IMG/VR virus record: IMGVR_UViG_3300006802_000579
Span: 1-23,739 of that record
Strand: one strand, 5' to 3'
DNA length: 23,739 bases
Origin: a virus
A model generated the notes under the pieces. It saw only the letters and a program-made list of their open reading frames with translations. It had not been told where the DNA came from and searched no databases. The position numbers and the translations under genes were made by a program. Shown piece after piece: positions 8,554 to 17,404 of the stretch; the stretch's first letter is position 1; every line of letters starts with the position of its first letter.

Positions 8554-8633
8554 TAGCTACCTGATTTATTATTTTGCTTTTTTTTCTTTAACTCTTCACT
8601 AAAGTTCTTATAAAAATCTTCTACCCTACTCAT
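8553..8633 (-). CDS. Tiny 26-aa basic protein bridging two genes
   Basis: An ORF of 27 codons (MSRVEDFYKNFSEELKKKKQ, ending NNKSGS) fits exactly between neighbours. Its ATG overlaps the end of the 105-aa gene (shared ATGAG) and its stop overlaps the 576-aa gene's ATG as TAATG. Without it there would be an unusual 72-nt gap in an otherwise gapless run. The product is amphipathic in its first half and Lys/Asn-rich at the end. It may be a real small virion protein or a coupling ORF that carries ribosomes to the next gene. No homologue is recalled. Confidence 0.5.
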   Translation of the reverse strand: MSRVEDFYKNFSEELKKKKQNNKSGS

Positions 8634-8943
8634 CTATCTTCATCTTTCCAGGGTTTTCTCTAAGTCTATTAACAATATCTATTAAAGATATATCCGATTG
8701 TTGAGAGGTTTCCATACCTTCTTTTATATTTTCTGATACTTTCTTAGCAACTGTTGCAGGGCCTTTAGCAGCACTTGTTAAGAACTCTGCAGTACCTTTT
8801 ACAGTACTCTCTCCAATAGCAGTTATTAATTTAAGCAGTTTATAGTAGTTCTTAGCAGGCTGTTTAAACACGCTGCTTTGAGCCTGTGCCTGTGGGCTTT
8901 GTTGAAATCTAGTATTTGGGTCCTGTTGTTTATCTTCTTCCAT
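8626..8943 (-). CDS. Small 105-aa Gln/Lys-rich protein of the virion block
   Basis: A 105-aa protein with a low-complexity Gln-rich N-terminus (MEEDKQQDPNTRFQQSPQAQ) followed by a helical Ala/Lys-rich middle (VKGTAEFLTSAAKGPATVAK, KVSENIKEG) and a charged C-terminus. It has no recognised domain. The start is at a TAATG overlap with the 477-aa gene, and AGGAG lies about 10 nt upstream. The gene contains one TGTTTAAACA palindrome (8861-8870) encoding part of SVFKQ. Likely a minor virion or accessory protein; function unknown. Confidence 0.55.
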   Translation of the reverse strand: MEEDKQQDPNTRFQQSPQAQAQSSVFKQPAKNYYKLLKLITAIGESTVKGTAEFLTSAAKGPATVAKKVSENIKEGMETSQQSDISLIDIVNRLRENPGKMKIDE

Positions 8944-10376
8944 TATGTATTCTCTCCTAACTCAATAGCACCCATTGATGCTTCAAATATATTAGTTGCA
9001 TATTTAATATTATTTAAATCTTCTGCTGCAGCTAATTGTCCTTTTACTTCAGGTCGTTTTGCTAATTCTTCTGTAATAATTTCTAATGGAGATTTAACGA
9101 TTGGCTGTTCTCCTTTCTGTCCCATTAAGTATTCGTATGATGGTAACACTAATGGTAATGTACTACCCTTTAAATATCTTGGAAATTCTCCAGGTTGTGT
9201 AGCTCTAACATCTTTAAATGTTGTATTTAATATTAAATCTTTATCTGTTATTAAAGAGTTTTTAAAATCTCTTTCTAAAGCAGCAGCTTGTCCAAATGAT
9301 TGTACTGCTAAGTTTCCATAATCTACATAATTTTGTGGAGTAATAACAATACCCAATTCATCTGCAGCTTGGTCAATAAGTTGTTGTATTTGTGCAGGTG
9401 ATACATTAACTTCTGATTGTAAATAATTAGCTTCATTAAGAAGTTTTATAAAGTCTTCTGTCTCTCCAATTTCTTTCATTACCTTGTCTAATGTTGAAGT
9501 GTATGCAGGTAATCCTGCAGCTAAATCTTTTTCCCAAGCAAAGTTAGGGTCATCAGCAGCTTTAATAAATATAGCAGACATAAAGTTAGCTTCTCTATCA
9601 GTCCATTGTCCCCACTCATCTAAAGTAGGTGCATCCATTCCGGCTCTAGTCATTTTCTGTTGCAATCTAAATATTTCTGATGGGTCAAGGTCAGTGAACA
9701 TACTATATTCATTGCCTTTCCAAAATGGTGCAGGTACTTGTTCTCCTGCTGAGTTAGTAATTAATCCATCTTTAGTTGTTTTATATCCCCAAGTTGGATG
9801 ACTTGTTCTAATAGCACCTTGTGCTTGTTGTATATCTTGTGCTGTTTTAGCAACATCATTTACATCTTCAGCTAGTTTTATGTCTGATGTATCTGTTTCT
9901 TTTACACTTGTAGAAAAATCTTTATAGCTTAATCCGCTTGCAGGTTCTTCAGTTTTCTTTTTATCAAAAGTAATAATCACATCAGGTTTAGGTTTAGTAA
10001 ATGTACTTGTTGGGTCTTCAATTCTTTGTTGCTTTTTAACAGAAGTAATGCTGTCATAAACATCTATAATTAATTCAGCTACTTGTGGCTGTATATCTGT
10101 TGTAGGATTATTAATAATAAATGCATACTTCTCTCTAACATCAGGGCTTATAAATGAAGAGAAGTTTTCATCTTCCATTATTTCTGATATAGACCATAGT
10201 TTATCTACTTGACCTCTAACCTCTTTTGTTGGTCCAGGTTTTTCTACTGTAAAATAAAACAATGGTTGAGCAAAAGATTGTGATATTAGTTCTGCAATAG
10301 ATGCATACTTCTTAGGTTGTTCTCCGGTAGGAGTTTCTTCACCTAATAGTTCTTGTACTAAATCTTCATTTTCCAT
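8943..10376 (-). CDS. 477-aa virion-block protein with peptidoglycan-binding-like motif
   Basis: A 477-aa protein. An internal segment, FRLQQKMTRAGMDAP followed by EWGQWTDREANFMSA (about residues 236-270), follows the pattern 'LQ..L..AG.......G.W...T..A' seen in large phage virion proteins carrying a PG-binding-like fold. I give this as a resemblance, not a firm domain. The N-terminal 140 residues are mixed; a Lys/Glu-rich linker with ITFDKKKTEEP follows; the C-terminal third is helical. The ATG lies one base past the tandem TAATAA stop of the 2091-aa gene, and the SD (AGGAG) is inside the last codons of that gene, so translation should be coupled. Probable internal or ejection protein. Confidence 0.55.
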   Translation of the reverse strand: MENEDLVQELLGEETPTGEQPKKYASIAELISQSFAQPLFYFTVEKPGPTKEVRGQVDKLWSISEIMEDENFSSFISPDVREKYAFIINNPTTDIQPQVAELIIDVYDSITSVKKQQRIEDPTSTFTKPKPDVIITFDKKKTEEPASGLSYKDFSTSVKETDTSDIKLAEDVNDVAKTAQDIQQAQGAIRTSHPTWGYKTTKDGLITNSAGEQVPAPFWKGNEYSMFTDLDPSEIFRLQQKMTRAGMDAPTLDEWGQWTDREANFMSAIFIKAADDPNFAWEKDLAAGLPAYTSTLDKVMKEIGETEDFIKLLNEANYLQSEVNVSPAQIQQLIDQAADELGIVITPQNYVDYGNLAVQSFGQAAALERDFKNSLITDKDLILNTTFKDVRATQPGEFPRYLKGSTLPLVLPSYEYLMGQKGEQPIVKSPLEIITEELAKRPEVKGQLAAAEDLNNIKYATNIFEASMGAIELGENT

Positions 10377-10379
10377 TTA

Positions 10380-13300
10380 TTAATCTCCTGTGTTGGCACT
10401 GTTATTAGGGCTTATCTCATAGAATAGCACCTCATTAGCTAATTGTGGAAAGTTAGTGTTCTTACCTTCATTTACCAAATCTTGCCAAATTATTGTCATT
10501 ATCTCTCTAGCTTTTACTGGGTCTGTACTTGTACCATTTAATGTTCTAGCTTTTTTTGTTGGGCTAAAAACATATAGTGTATTATCACCATAAGTAAAAC
10601 TTCCACCTTTTAATAATACATCATTAATTTCATTTCTGTAATTCAAGTACTTCTCTAAATACTTCCACTCAGGGCTTTGTCTTGTAAGTTCATAATCTTC
10701 CCATCTTTGAAGTTCTGCAAATATTTCTCTAGTAGAAGCCATTTTAGGTTTACCTTGTCCACTGAATAAATCAATATCATAATCATCTTCAATCTCTGCT
10801 TTTAGTTCGCTAATTTTTTCTGCTTGCAATGATGGAGGAACGCTTTCTTTAATGTCTTTTTTACCTTTTTCATATTCAAATATTGCTTGGCTATGTCTCA
10901 TAAAACTAGCATATTGTTGCGGTTCTATGCCTTGACTTCTAGTTTCAAAATATGCAGGCCAAAATAATTCATCTTCTACTTTATCCGGATGTACATAGTA
11001 TGCAGTATTTGGTAATGCATCTGCTTCTAATAACCTACTTCTGTCATCTTGTTGCCACCAAAAGAATGAGTTTTCTTTAACTGGTTGCTTACCAACTTTA
11101 TAAGAAGATGGTTGTTTTAATGGAATTGGATTGATACCAAACTTCTCTATAAACTCTTCTTGTGTTGTAAAGTTATCATAACCATTTTTAATTAACATCT
11201 CTTGATATTTATTAACTAATGCTTGTGTTGCCCACCAATTACCATTTTTATCTTCAACTTCTATTCTTGGCTGTATTGCTGTTGGCAAAGAAAACTGTGC
11301 CATGCCTCTAAACATATATACATATCTTGCATGTTTTAATGCTTGGTCCATGTATTTATTTACTTCAAGTTCATCTTCTTGGCCAACTAATCCTGCAAGT
11401 ACATAAGAACTGTATAAATCCATTGCAGTAGTTGCAAAAGCATTTTGTAAATCTTCATCAGGAGAACCTTCCCAAGTTAAAAACTTCTTAGCCCATGCAG
11501 GCAACTGGTCTGATAATTGTCCTGAACTTTCAAATTCACCTAAGAAAAACTTTCTAATTAATTGGGATGAACCTATTGCATTTAAAAATATTCTCATTGG
11601 AAATGTAACAACTGGTCCAAATCCAGGAGCAAATCCATTTTGTGCAATTAAGTTAAGACCTGAAGCAAAACCAGGAGCAGTCATTCTTACACCTTCTTCT
11701 TCTAAACTTTGTCCAAAAGCAAGTGTTTGGTAAGGAGATGTAATAGCATCAGGTAAATTTTCTTCAACACCTGAAGAACGAATAACATTACCCAATGCTT
11801 TAAAGGTACCAAGAGTAAGAACATTAAAGACATCAACATAGTTAAACATTAACTTACCTGTGCTTGGGTCTTTTTCTAAGAAACCATTTTCGCTATCCCA
11901 AGGTTTAGCTTCTGTACCATTATCTACAGTTACTCTTGCTCTATTAAATTTCTGTGGATTATCAACAATTAATTTACCCCATGATTGGAAAACTTCAGCC
12001 CATATTTCAGGAAATGGAATATATTTAGAAAACAAATCAGAAGCAACATGTCGTTGTGATACAGAATAAAATAATGTTTTTACTTCATTCATAGCGGCAT
12101 GTTTTAATAGTTCTTCTGCTTGCTGAACACTTGTAACTGTATTTTCTAAAGATGGTTCTTTAGCTGCAGCAATTAAATCATCCCATAATTTATTACCATC
12201 TATCCAAGGTTCTGCACCTTTTAAGAATGCTGCTTTGGTTTTATCATCCATAAACTTAATTACTTCTATAGCATTTTCATAAAATGCATATCTGAATAAT
12301 GGGTCTCTGTTTAGATAGTTAGATGGCTTAGATATTAAAGCATTGTATCCAGTTTCTAATAAACTATTGAGAGCATCGTTACCATAACGAACATCAGCTA
12401 AATATCCTGCAGCTTGTATTTCTTCACCAACAATCATAGTTCCACTTTCAGATATTCTATTCATTAGGTCAAATCTTCTTGGTAGCGTATTAGCCCCTAA
12501 TCCCGCATCCTCTACTTCTTGTTTAAACAGCTTGATAAATTGTTTAAAGAATTCTTGATTATTTATTCCTCTTTCTTTTAATTTAAAAGTTTGAATATGA
12601 GTTTTATATCGTAACCAATCTTTGTTTTCTATAACTCCACCATTTTTAATAAACTGAAATAGTTTTGTATTATTTCCTACAGACATATCTACAACATATT
12701 TTGGGTGAGTTTTTCTACCATTTTGGTACCAAACTCTTGTAGCTATTTCTGCACTTAACTCTTTACCAGTTTGTGGGTCTAAAATTTTAGCAGTTGGGTT
12801 TCCAATTAATTTACCAATTCTATATTGAATACTTTCTAAATATTCTCTTAATGCTTTATCACTTTGTAAATAAAGTCTATCTTCTGAATTATGACTTCTT
12901 CTAACTAATTCTTCTAGTTTACTTTTACCTTCACCTCGTAGCCATACCATAGTGTCATCAATTCCTTTATTGACTAATGGCACAACTATTGGGTCAGATG
13001 ACAATAAATATAATTCTTCCCATAACGCTTCCCACCATTGAGGGTTTACATTTCCATTAGGTAAATATTTATCAACATTAATAAACAGGTTTTCTGCTAA
13101 ATCTTTCCTTCCTGCTAATAGTCCTTCAGTTACAGCAGCTTCTCCCATAGAAGCAAGATAACTTTCATCTGTGGTAAATAAGCTACCTCCAGGTAAACCT
13201 TTAGCAGCACCTTTAACTTCTTCTACTTTCAAACCTAATGCATCAAAGTTAGATTTAAACAATGCTTCTAGTGTTGGTTGATTAAGAATTGTATCTATAT

Positions 13301-16300
13301 TAATATCTGCTGCACTTTTATAGCCTGGGCCTTTAACTTTGCTAAATAAATATATTAAAGAATTATCTTGTAGCGGTTTACCAAATCCTGTTTTTTCCGC
13401 TAGTTCTCTATTAGCAATATAGACACTTTCTTGGAATGAATTCATACCCATAAATACAGCATTGCTGACTGCATTATCACCTTGTAATCCTATAGATACA
13501 TCAACCATAAAGTTTCCTTCTTGGTCAACATAAGTACCCATAACATGTTTGTCTTTAGATAATAGTCCTATAGTGTCATCATCAAAAAAGATATTGTCTA
13601 ATTGTTGGTCAATATATTCTGCAGGAGAAATTCCTAATTCTGTAGCTTTCTTTTCAATGTCACCGATTTGACCCATACTGAATTCTTTATCTTTGTAAGG
13701 TGATACGAATGCATCACCTTCAGCAGGTCCTCTTGTCTTTAAATCAAAAAATCTTTTTTCATCTAAGTCAGTTGTAAATCCACCTGCTTTAATAAATGCT
13801 TCACCCATTGAGTTATAAGTGTTACCATCATATCCAATAATAGAACCTTTGGAAGATGCTTTAATTTTCTTAGATGTAGTTTGAAAGGCTTTTTCTGTTA
13901 AGTCTGCAAATCTAATATCTCTTAAATCATAGTTATTTATTGCAGCATCAATCATATAATCTGATACAACACCCTGTGTATTTGTCTCTAGCAAATGTTC
14001 TTTTAGAAGTGTTTGTGCTTTATCAAAGTTCATTGATTTGAATTGCTTAATATCATCTACATCAATCATATTTTTTAAGAATGTAATACCATCATCATCC
14101 ATTCTTGTAGTCATTATTATTTCACCTAAATTGTTATATAGCTGTGCAACATTATCAGCTCTAACTTCGTCACCAAATAATCCAAATTCTTTATTAGAGT
14201 TCAATGCCATTCTTTTAAAAGGATGTGTAATAAAGTTTACTTTGCCGCCAAATGCAGCTCGTAATGCTTCTTCAGGTGCAATTCTTAACATCAATGCAAG
14301 TCTTAACATCCAGGCAGGTTTCAATATTTTATTCTGTAAATCATCCAACATAGTATGTATTGGTCCTTTAGGTTTAAGAACTAATTTATTTTTTGATACA
14401 TTATCTACTAATGCTTTTCTTGGTATCTTAAAAAAGTCTGTCCATCCATAATCTTCAGTTAAGTTTTTAGGTTTACTTGCCCAAGCTCTTAATCTACTGT
14501 CAGTTGGTCCAATAAGAGTTTGATGTGCTTTTGTTGCACGAACTACATCTTGTGGGTCTATGAATGATGAAAATGTATCAGTAGCTTGTGACAATAAATG
14601 CATACTAGGAACAGCTTCAAATATAAATTGTTCAACTTTTTGTACATCATATTCAAGTCCTAATGCATTAAAATGTGCTTCTAAATCTTTTATTATTTTT
14701 TTGTATTTCTTTTTTACTTTTACACCATTAAAAGATAAAGAACCTCCTGATGTACCTTTAAAGAAACTTCTTAGTTCTTCTAATTCAGAAGCATAATTTG
14801 CTTGTTGATTAACTAAACTTTCTAAATCTATTTTTAAATTAGGATTTTTATTTTGTACTGACTTCACAATAGCTAAATTGATGTTGTAAACTATTTCATC
14901 TAACTCACCTTGATTAGTAGAACTTAATACATCTTGTACATATTGACCTCTTGTTTTGGCATCTACAAAAGCGTTTTTCATATTTGTATCTGCATTCCAA
15001 GCAGTTTCATCTAATTGATTTATCATTGCAGTTGTCTGAGGTCTAAGTGAAAATGCTCTTTGCATTTGTTTAGGAAGTGCCATTCTCATTTGAGTTCCTA
15101 CTCCAAGTAATCCTTTAGCAGGATTTGCTGATTGGAACATTCCTGCAAATCTTCTAAGTGGTGCAACATCTGTAGCCTCACCTGTTATTAATTTACCAAC
15201 ATAGTTAAAGAACTCACCAGTTACTGTTGGTTTTGCAGGTAATGCATTTAATCCAAAGTTTTTATTATTCTTAGTAAATTCTCTAACTCTATCTATTTCT
15301 GCTCTTTTTGTTTTTGGCATATATTCTTTTATCATGTTGAACATATTGTCAAATTGTGTATCTGTTAAGTTACCACCTTTAGCTACAACTTCTAGTACAT
15401 CCCATACATGAATAGGGTCATCTACTTCAAGCAATACTTTTTTAACTGACATAGGAATATTTCTAAATTCAGGAATATCATTTAGGAAAGACATGCCTTC
15501 AGCTCCACTAAGTTGTGCTATTGCTTCACCAAACTTTTGGCCCCAACCTGTAGTCCTAACATCATCAATAGTTCTTCCATAATATAGAGAACGATTATAT
15601 TTTCCTGTTTTACCAGGCAATAATGTTTTAAGTAATGTAGTGGTTGGGTCTGCTGCTTTAATTGCTTTAGCATTAGCACTTACTAAACCTCTCATTGCAG
15701 TTTTTACACCTGAACCATAAGCTAAAGCTAAGTTAACTGGGTCAGCAGCAACTCTAAATACAGCATCAACTGCACCTGAGACAACGCTATATCCAGTTGT
15801 ACCTGGTTCTAACATTTGAGCAGCTATAACTCTTCCTGGAGATATATCTATTTTTTGTCCAGTCTTAGTTGTATATTTAAACTTATCTTCTCTAATATCA
15901 AATACTTGTGTAATTGGTACACCATAAATATCTGCTGCTTTTGTTATAGCAGTTCTTTCATCAGAACCTTTTCTTATTTCATCTAAGTATGTTTGAGTAT
16001 TTTTTAAATCTAATGAACTTGGTAAGTATCCAGTACCTAGGTTAAGTGGTTTACCTTTTCTTACTTCTTGTAAAGCTAAATTAAATTCTGTAGGTCCATA
16101 CTTTTGTCTTGCATTTATAAATGCTTCACCAACACTAGGGTTAAATACCCTACTTAAAAAATTAGCTGTAGTTCTACCTTCTTGTCCTGGAGATTGATTT
16201 ACAAAAGTTTCAGCTAAACCACCTAATGTAGCAGCAGCTACAGTAGCAGGAACTGACCTACCAGTTTCTTGTGCAGCAACAACTGCAGATTTAAATCCTC

Positions 16301-16655
16301 TTGATACTGGTTGGAACGCTGCATCTAGTGCAAGCATACCTAACTGTACACCTCTTTTAAATGGATTTACTTTAGTGACTACTTCTGATGCATACTTCTT
16401 AGCTAGTATTTCTTGATTTCTTTGTGCTAATTGTAAAGCTAAATCATCTTCAGGGTTAAGTCCTGTTAATGCAGAATACACCACCATTTGTTTTGGTAAT
16501 GTAGGATAGGCTGTTGCCATATCAGATATTCTTTGTTGAAGTTCTGCGTTAGTTTCTTTTGTACCTTGTTTGTAAGAGTTAACTCTGTTTAGAGTATCTT
16601 CTGCATGAGCAATAGCAAGGTCCATCGCAGAAAATCGTAAACCATTAGACCGCAT
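10380..16655 (-). CDS. Giant 2091-aa virion-associated protein, probable ejection/internal protein
   Basis: At 6.3 kb this is over a quarter of the window. The sequence is mainly helical with hydrophobic or amphipathic stretches near the N-terminus (about residues 105-150, QLGMLALDAAFQPVSRGF and VPATVAAATLGGLAETF) and a segment AWMLRLALMLRIAPEEALRA near 780. Near 1550 is YIPFPEIWAEVFQSWGKLI, and near 1870 WWQQDDRSRLLEADALPNTA. These tryptophan/proline patterns recall very large phage 'polyvalent' or internal proteins. I saw no convincing polymerase (no TxxGR-type motif), protease or lytic transglycosylase site. It lies between portal and scaffold. The ATG has an AAGGAAAG SD and overlaps the upstream gene by 11 nt. 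The virion role is inferred from place and size; a virion enzyme cannot be ruled out. Confidence 0.6.
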   Translation of the reverse strand: MRSNGLRFSAMDLAIAHAEDTLNRVNSYKQGTKETNAELQQRISDMATAYPTLPKQMVVYSALTGLNPEDDLALQLAQRNQEILAKKYASEVVTKVNPFKRGVQLGMLALDAAFQPVSRGFKSAVVAAQETGRSVPATVAAATLGGLAETFVNQSPGQEGRTTANFLSRVFNPSVGEAFINARQKYGPTEFNLALQEVRKGKPLNLGTGYLPSSLDLKNTQTYLDEIRKGSDERTAITKAADIYGVPITQVFDIREDKFKYTTKTGQKIDISPGRVIAAQMLEPGTTGYSVVSGAVDAVFRVAADPVNLALAYGSGVKTAMRGLVSANAKAIKAADPTTTLLKTLLPGKTGKYNRSLYYGRTIDDVRTTGWGQKFGEAIAQLSGAEGMSFLNDIPEFRNIPMSVKKVLLEVDDPIHVWDVLEVVAKGGNLTDTQFDNMFNMIKEYMPKTKRAEIDRVREFTKNNKNFGLNALPAKPTVTGEFFNYVGKLITGEATDVAPLRRFAGMFQSANPAKGLLGVGTQMRMALPKQMQRAFSLRPQTTAMINQLDETAWNADTNMKNAFVDAKTRGQYVQDVLSSTNQGELDEIVYNINLAIVKSVQNKNPNLKIDLESLVNQQANYASELEELRSFFKGTSGGSLSFNGVKVKKKYKKIIKDLEAHFNALGLEYDVQKVEQFIFEAVPSMHLLSQATDTFSSFIDPQDVVRATKAHQTLIGPTDSRLRAWASKPKNLTEDYGWTDFFKIPRKALVDNVSKNKLVLKPKGPIHTMLDDLQNKILKPAWMLRLALMLRIAPEEALRAAFGGKVNFITHPFKRMALNSNKEFGLFGDEVRADNVAQLYNNLGEIIMTTRMDDDGITFLKNMIDVDDIKQFKSMNFDKAQTLLKEHLLETNTQGVVSDYMIDAAINNYDLRDIRFADLTEKAFQTTSKKIKASSKGSIIGYDGNTYNSMGEAFIKAGGFTTDLDEKRFFDLKTRGPAEGDAFVSPYKDKEFSMGQIGDIEKKATELGISPAEYIDQQLDNIFFDDDTIGLLSKDKHVMGTYVDQEGNFMVDVSIGLQGDNAVSNAVFMGMNSFQESVYIANRELAEKTGFGKPLQDNSLIYLFSKVKGPGYKSAADINIDTILNQPTLEALFKSNFDALGLKVEEVKGAAKGLPGGSLFTTDESYLASMGEAAVTEGLLAGRKDLAENLFINVDKYLPNGNVNPQWWEALWEELYLLSSDPIVVPLVNKGIDDTMVWLRGEGKSKLEELVRRSHNSEDRLYLQSDKALREYLESIQYRIGKLIGNPTAKILDPQTGKELSAEIATRVWYQNGRKTHPKYVVDMSVGNNTKLFQFIKNGGVIENKDWLRYKTHIQTFKLKERGINNQEFFKQFIKLFKQEVEDAGLGANTLPRRFDLMNRISESGTMIVGEEIQAAGYLADVRYGNDALNSLLETGYNALISKPSNYLNRDPLFRYAFYENAIEVIKFMDDKTKAAFLKGAEPWIDGNKLWDDLIAAAKEPSLENTVTSVQQAEELLKHAAMNEVKTLFYSVSQRHVASDLFSKYIPFPEIWAEVFQSWGKLIVDNPQKFNRARVTVDNGTEAKPWDSENGFLEKDPSTGKLMFNYVDVFNVLTLGTFKALGNVIRSSGVEENLPDAITSPYQTLAFGQSLEEEGVRMTAPGFASGLNLIAQNGFAPGFGPVVTFPMRIFLNAIGSSQLIRKFFLGEFESSGQLSDQLPAWAKKFLTWEGSPDEDLQNAFATTAMDLYSSYVLAGLVGQEDELEVNKYMDQALKHARYVYMFRGMAQFSLPTAIQPRIEVEDKNGNWWATQALVNKYQEMLIKNGYDNFTTQEEFIEKFGINPIPLKQPSSYKVGKQPVKENSFFWWQQDDRSRLLEADALPNTAYYVHPDKVEDELFWPAYFETRSQGIEPQQYASFMRHSQAIFEYEKGKKDIKESVPPSLQAEKISELKAEIEDDYDIDLFSGQGKPKMASTREIFAELQRWEDYELTRQSPEWKYLEKYLNYRNEINDVLLKGGSFTYGDNTLYVFSPTKKARTLNGTSTDPVKAREIMTIIWQDLVNEGKNTNFPQLANEVLFYEISPNNSANTGD
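12518..12534. repeat. Second copy of the 17-mer motif, inverted
   Basis: CTTGTTTAAACAGCTTG is the exact reverse complement of the motif next to the capsid promoter (4426-4442). Here it is inside the giant gene and encodes part of KLFKQE, so it may be under coding constraint only. Confidence 0.35.
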
Positions 16656-17121
16656 CGCTTTCCTTTAATTTGTTTGCATATCGATATTGTTTTTTAGCAT
16701 CAACAATTTGTGGAGCTGCATTTTTCTGTTGAAAGTATTCTAAAATTATTGGGTCTCTAAATTGTTCAAACAATCCCATCATATAAGCATCAAAGTCCAT
16801 TTCAGGCATTGGTTTAAATGGAGCACCAGTTCCTGTTTGTAATCCATTAACATTAGATACTCCAGGAAATTTTGTTTTGTCTCCAAGTTTCATTGGTCTT
16901 GCAACACCACCAACTTGTGTATCTGTAGTAGCAGCAACTGCTGCAGCAGCTTGTTCACCTGATACTTCAGCAGTAAGTCCTGAAGCAGCTTCATTAACTA
17001 TTTGTGATTGACCAGTTGGGTCTCCTGATTTTCTAGGAATATACAAATCTGCATATCCTGGGTCTGCTTTTAAATCAGTTGCTTGTTTTGCTGCTTTTGC
17101 TGATGCAGGTTGTCTAACCAT
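16645..17121 (-). CDS. 158-aa Ala/Gly-rich protein after the portal region
   Basis: The protein has a low-complexity Ala-rich N-terminal half (MVRQPASAKAAKQATDLKAD, then SGEQAAAAVAATTDTQVGG) and a better-ordered C-terminal half with MPEMDFDAYMMGLFEQFRDP and a Lys-rich helix. An ATG at 17130 is also possible, but GAGG stands 9 nt before the ATG at 17121 and only one base before the other, so I prefer 17121. It overlaps the genes on both sides. Function is unknown. Its size, disorder and position after portal fit a small virion-assembly or internal protein, or a chaperone for the giant protein that follows. Confidence 0.5.
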   Translation of the reverse strand: MVRQPASAKAAKQATDLKADPGYADLYIPRKSGDPTGQSQIVNEAASGLTAEVSGEQAAAAVAATTDTQVGGVARPMKLGDKTKFPGVSNVNGLQTGTGAPFKPMPEMDFDAYMMGLFEQFRDPIILEYFQQKNAAPQIVDAKKQYRYANKLKESDAV

Positions 17122-17404
17122 ATCTTTCATCCTCTTCGTTTAAAAATTCTCCTAAGTTTGATATAAATTGTAAAAAGTCTATTTTCTGTTGGTCATCTCT
17201 TAAAGACATTGATATTTTTATAAACACTCCAGGCATTGGTCCAGGTATGTGATATTCATATACAACTGGAAACATCATTTCATCTGTGTCTAATTCTACA
17301 TCTAAAATATCTTGTTCTCTTGTATAACGAAAATCCCAGTCTTCCTGGTTAATCATGTCATAGAATGCGGCATTAGTCCTAGCCATTGGGTCGTTATCCG
17401 GCAC
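17114..17404 (-). CDS. 96-aa protein of unknown function downstream of portal
   Basis: I choose GTG at 17404 (protein MPDNDPMARTNAAFYD) because a perfect AAGGAGG lies 8 nt before it; the GTG at 17413 would abut that SD. The start overlaps the end of the portal gene by 11 nt and its end overlaps the next gene. The protein has a helical start (NAAFYDMINQEDWDFRY), a beta-rich middle (DEMMFPVVYEYHIPGPMPGV) and an acidic end. No family recognised. Possible portal-associated or head-completion factor, from position only. Confidence 0.55.
   Translation of the reverse strand: MPDNDPMARTNAAFYDMINQEDWDFRYTREQDILDVELDTDEMMFPVVYEYHIPGPMPGVFIKISMSLRDDQQKIDFLQFISNLGEFLNEEDERYG

Noticed and set aside
10380-16655. 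Giant protein as a virion RNA polymerase
   Set aside because: I found no TxxGR motif, catalytic Asp block or K/Y helix of the T7/N4 type by eye; a profile search would be needed to revisit.
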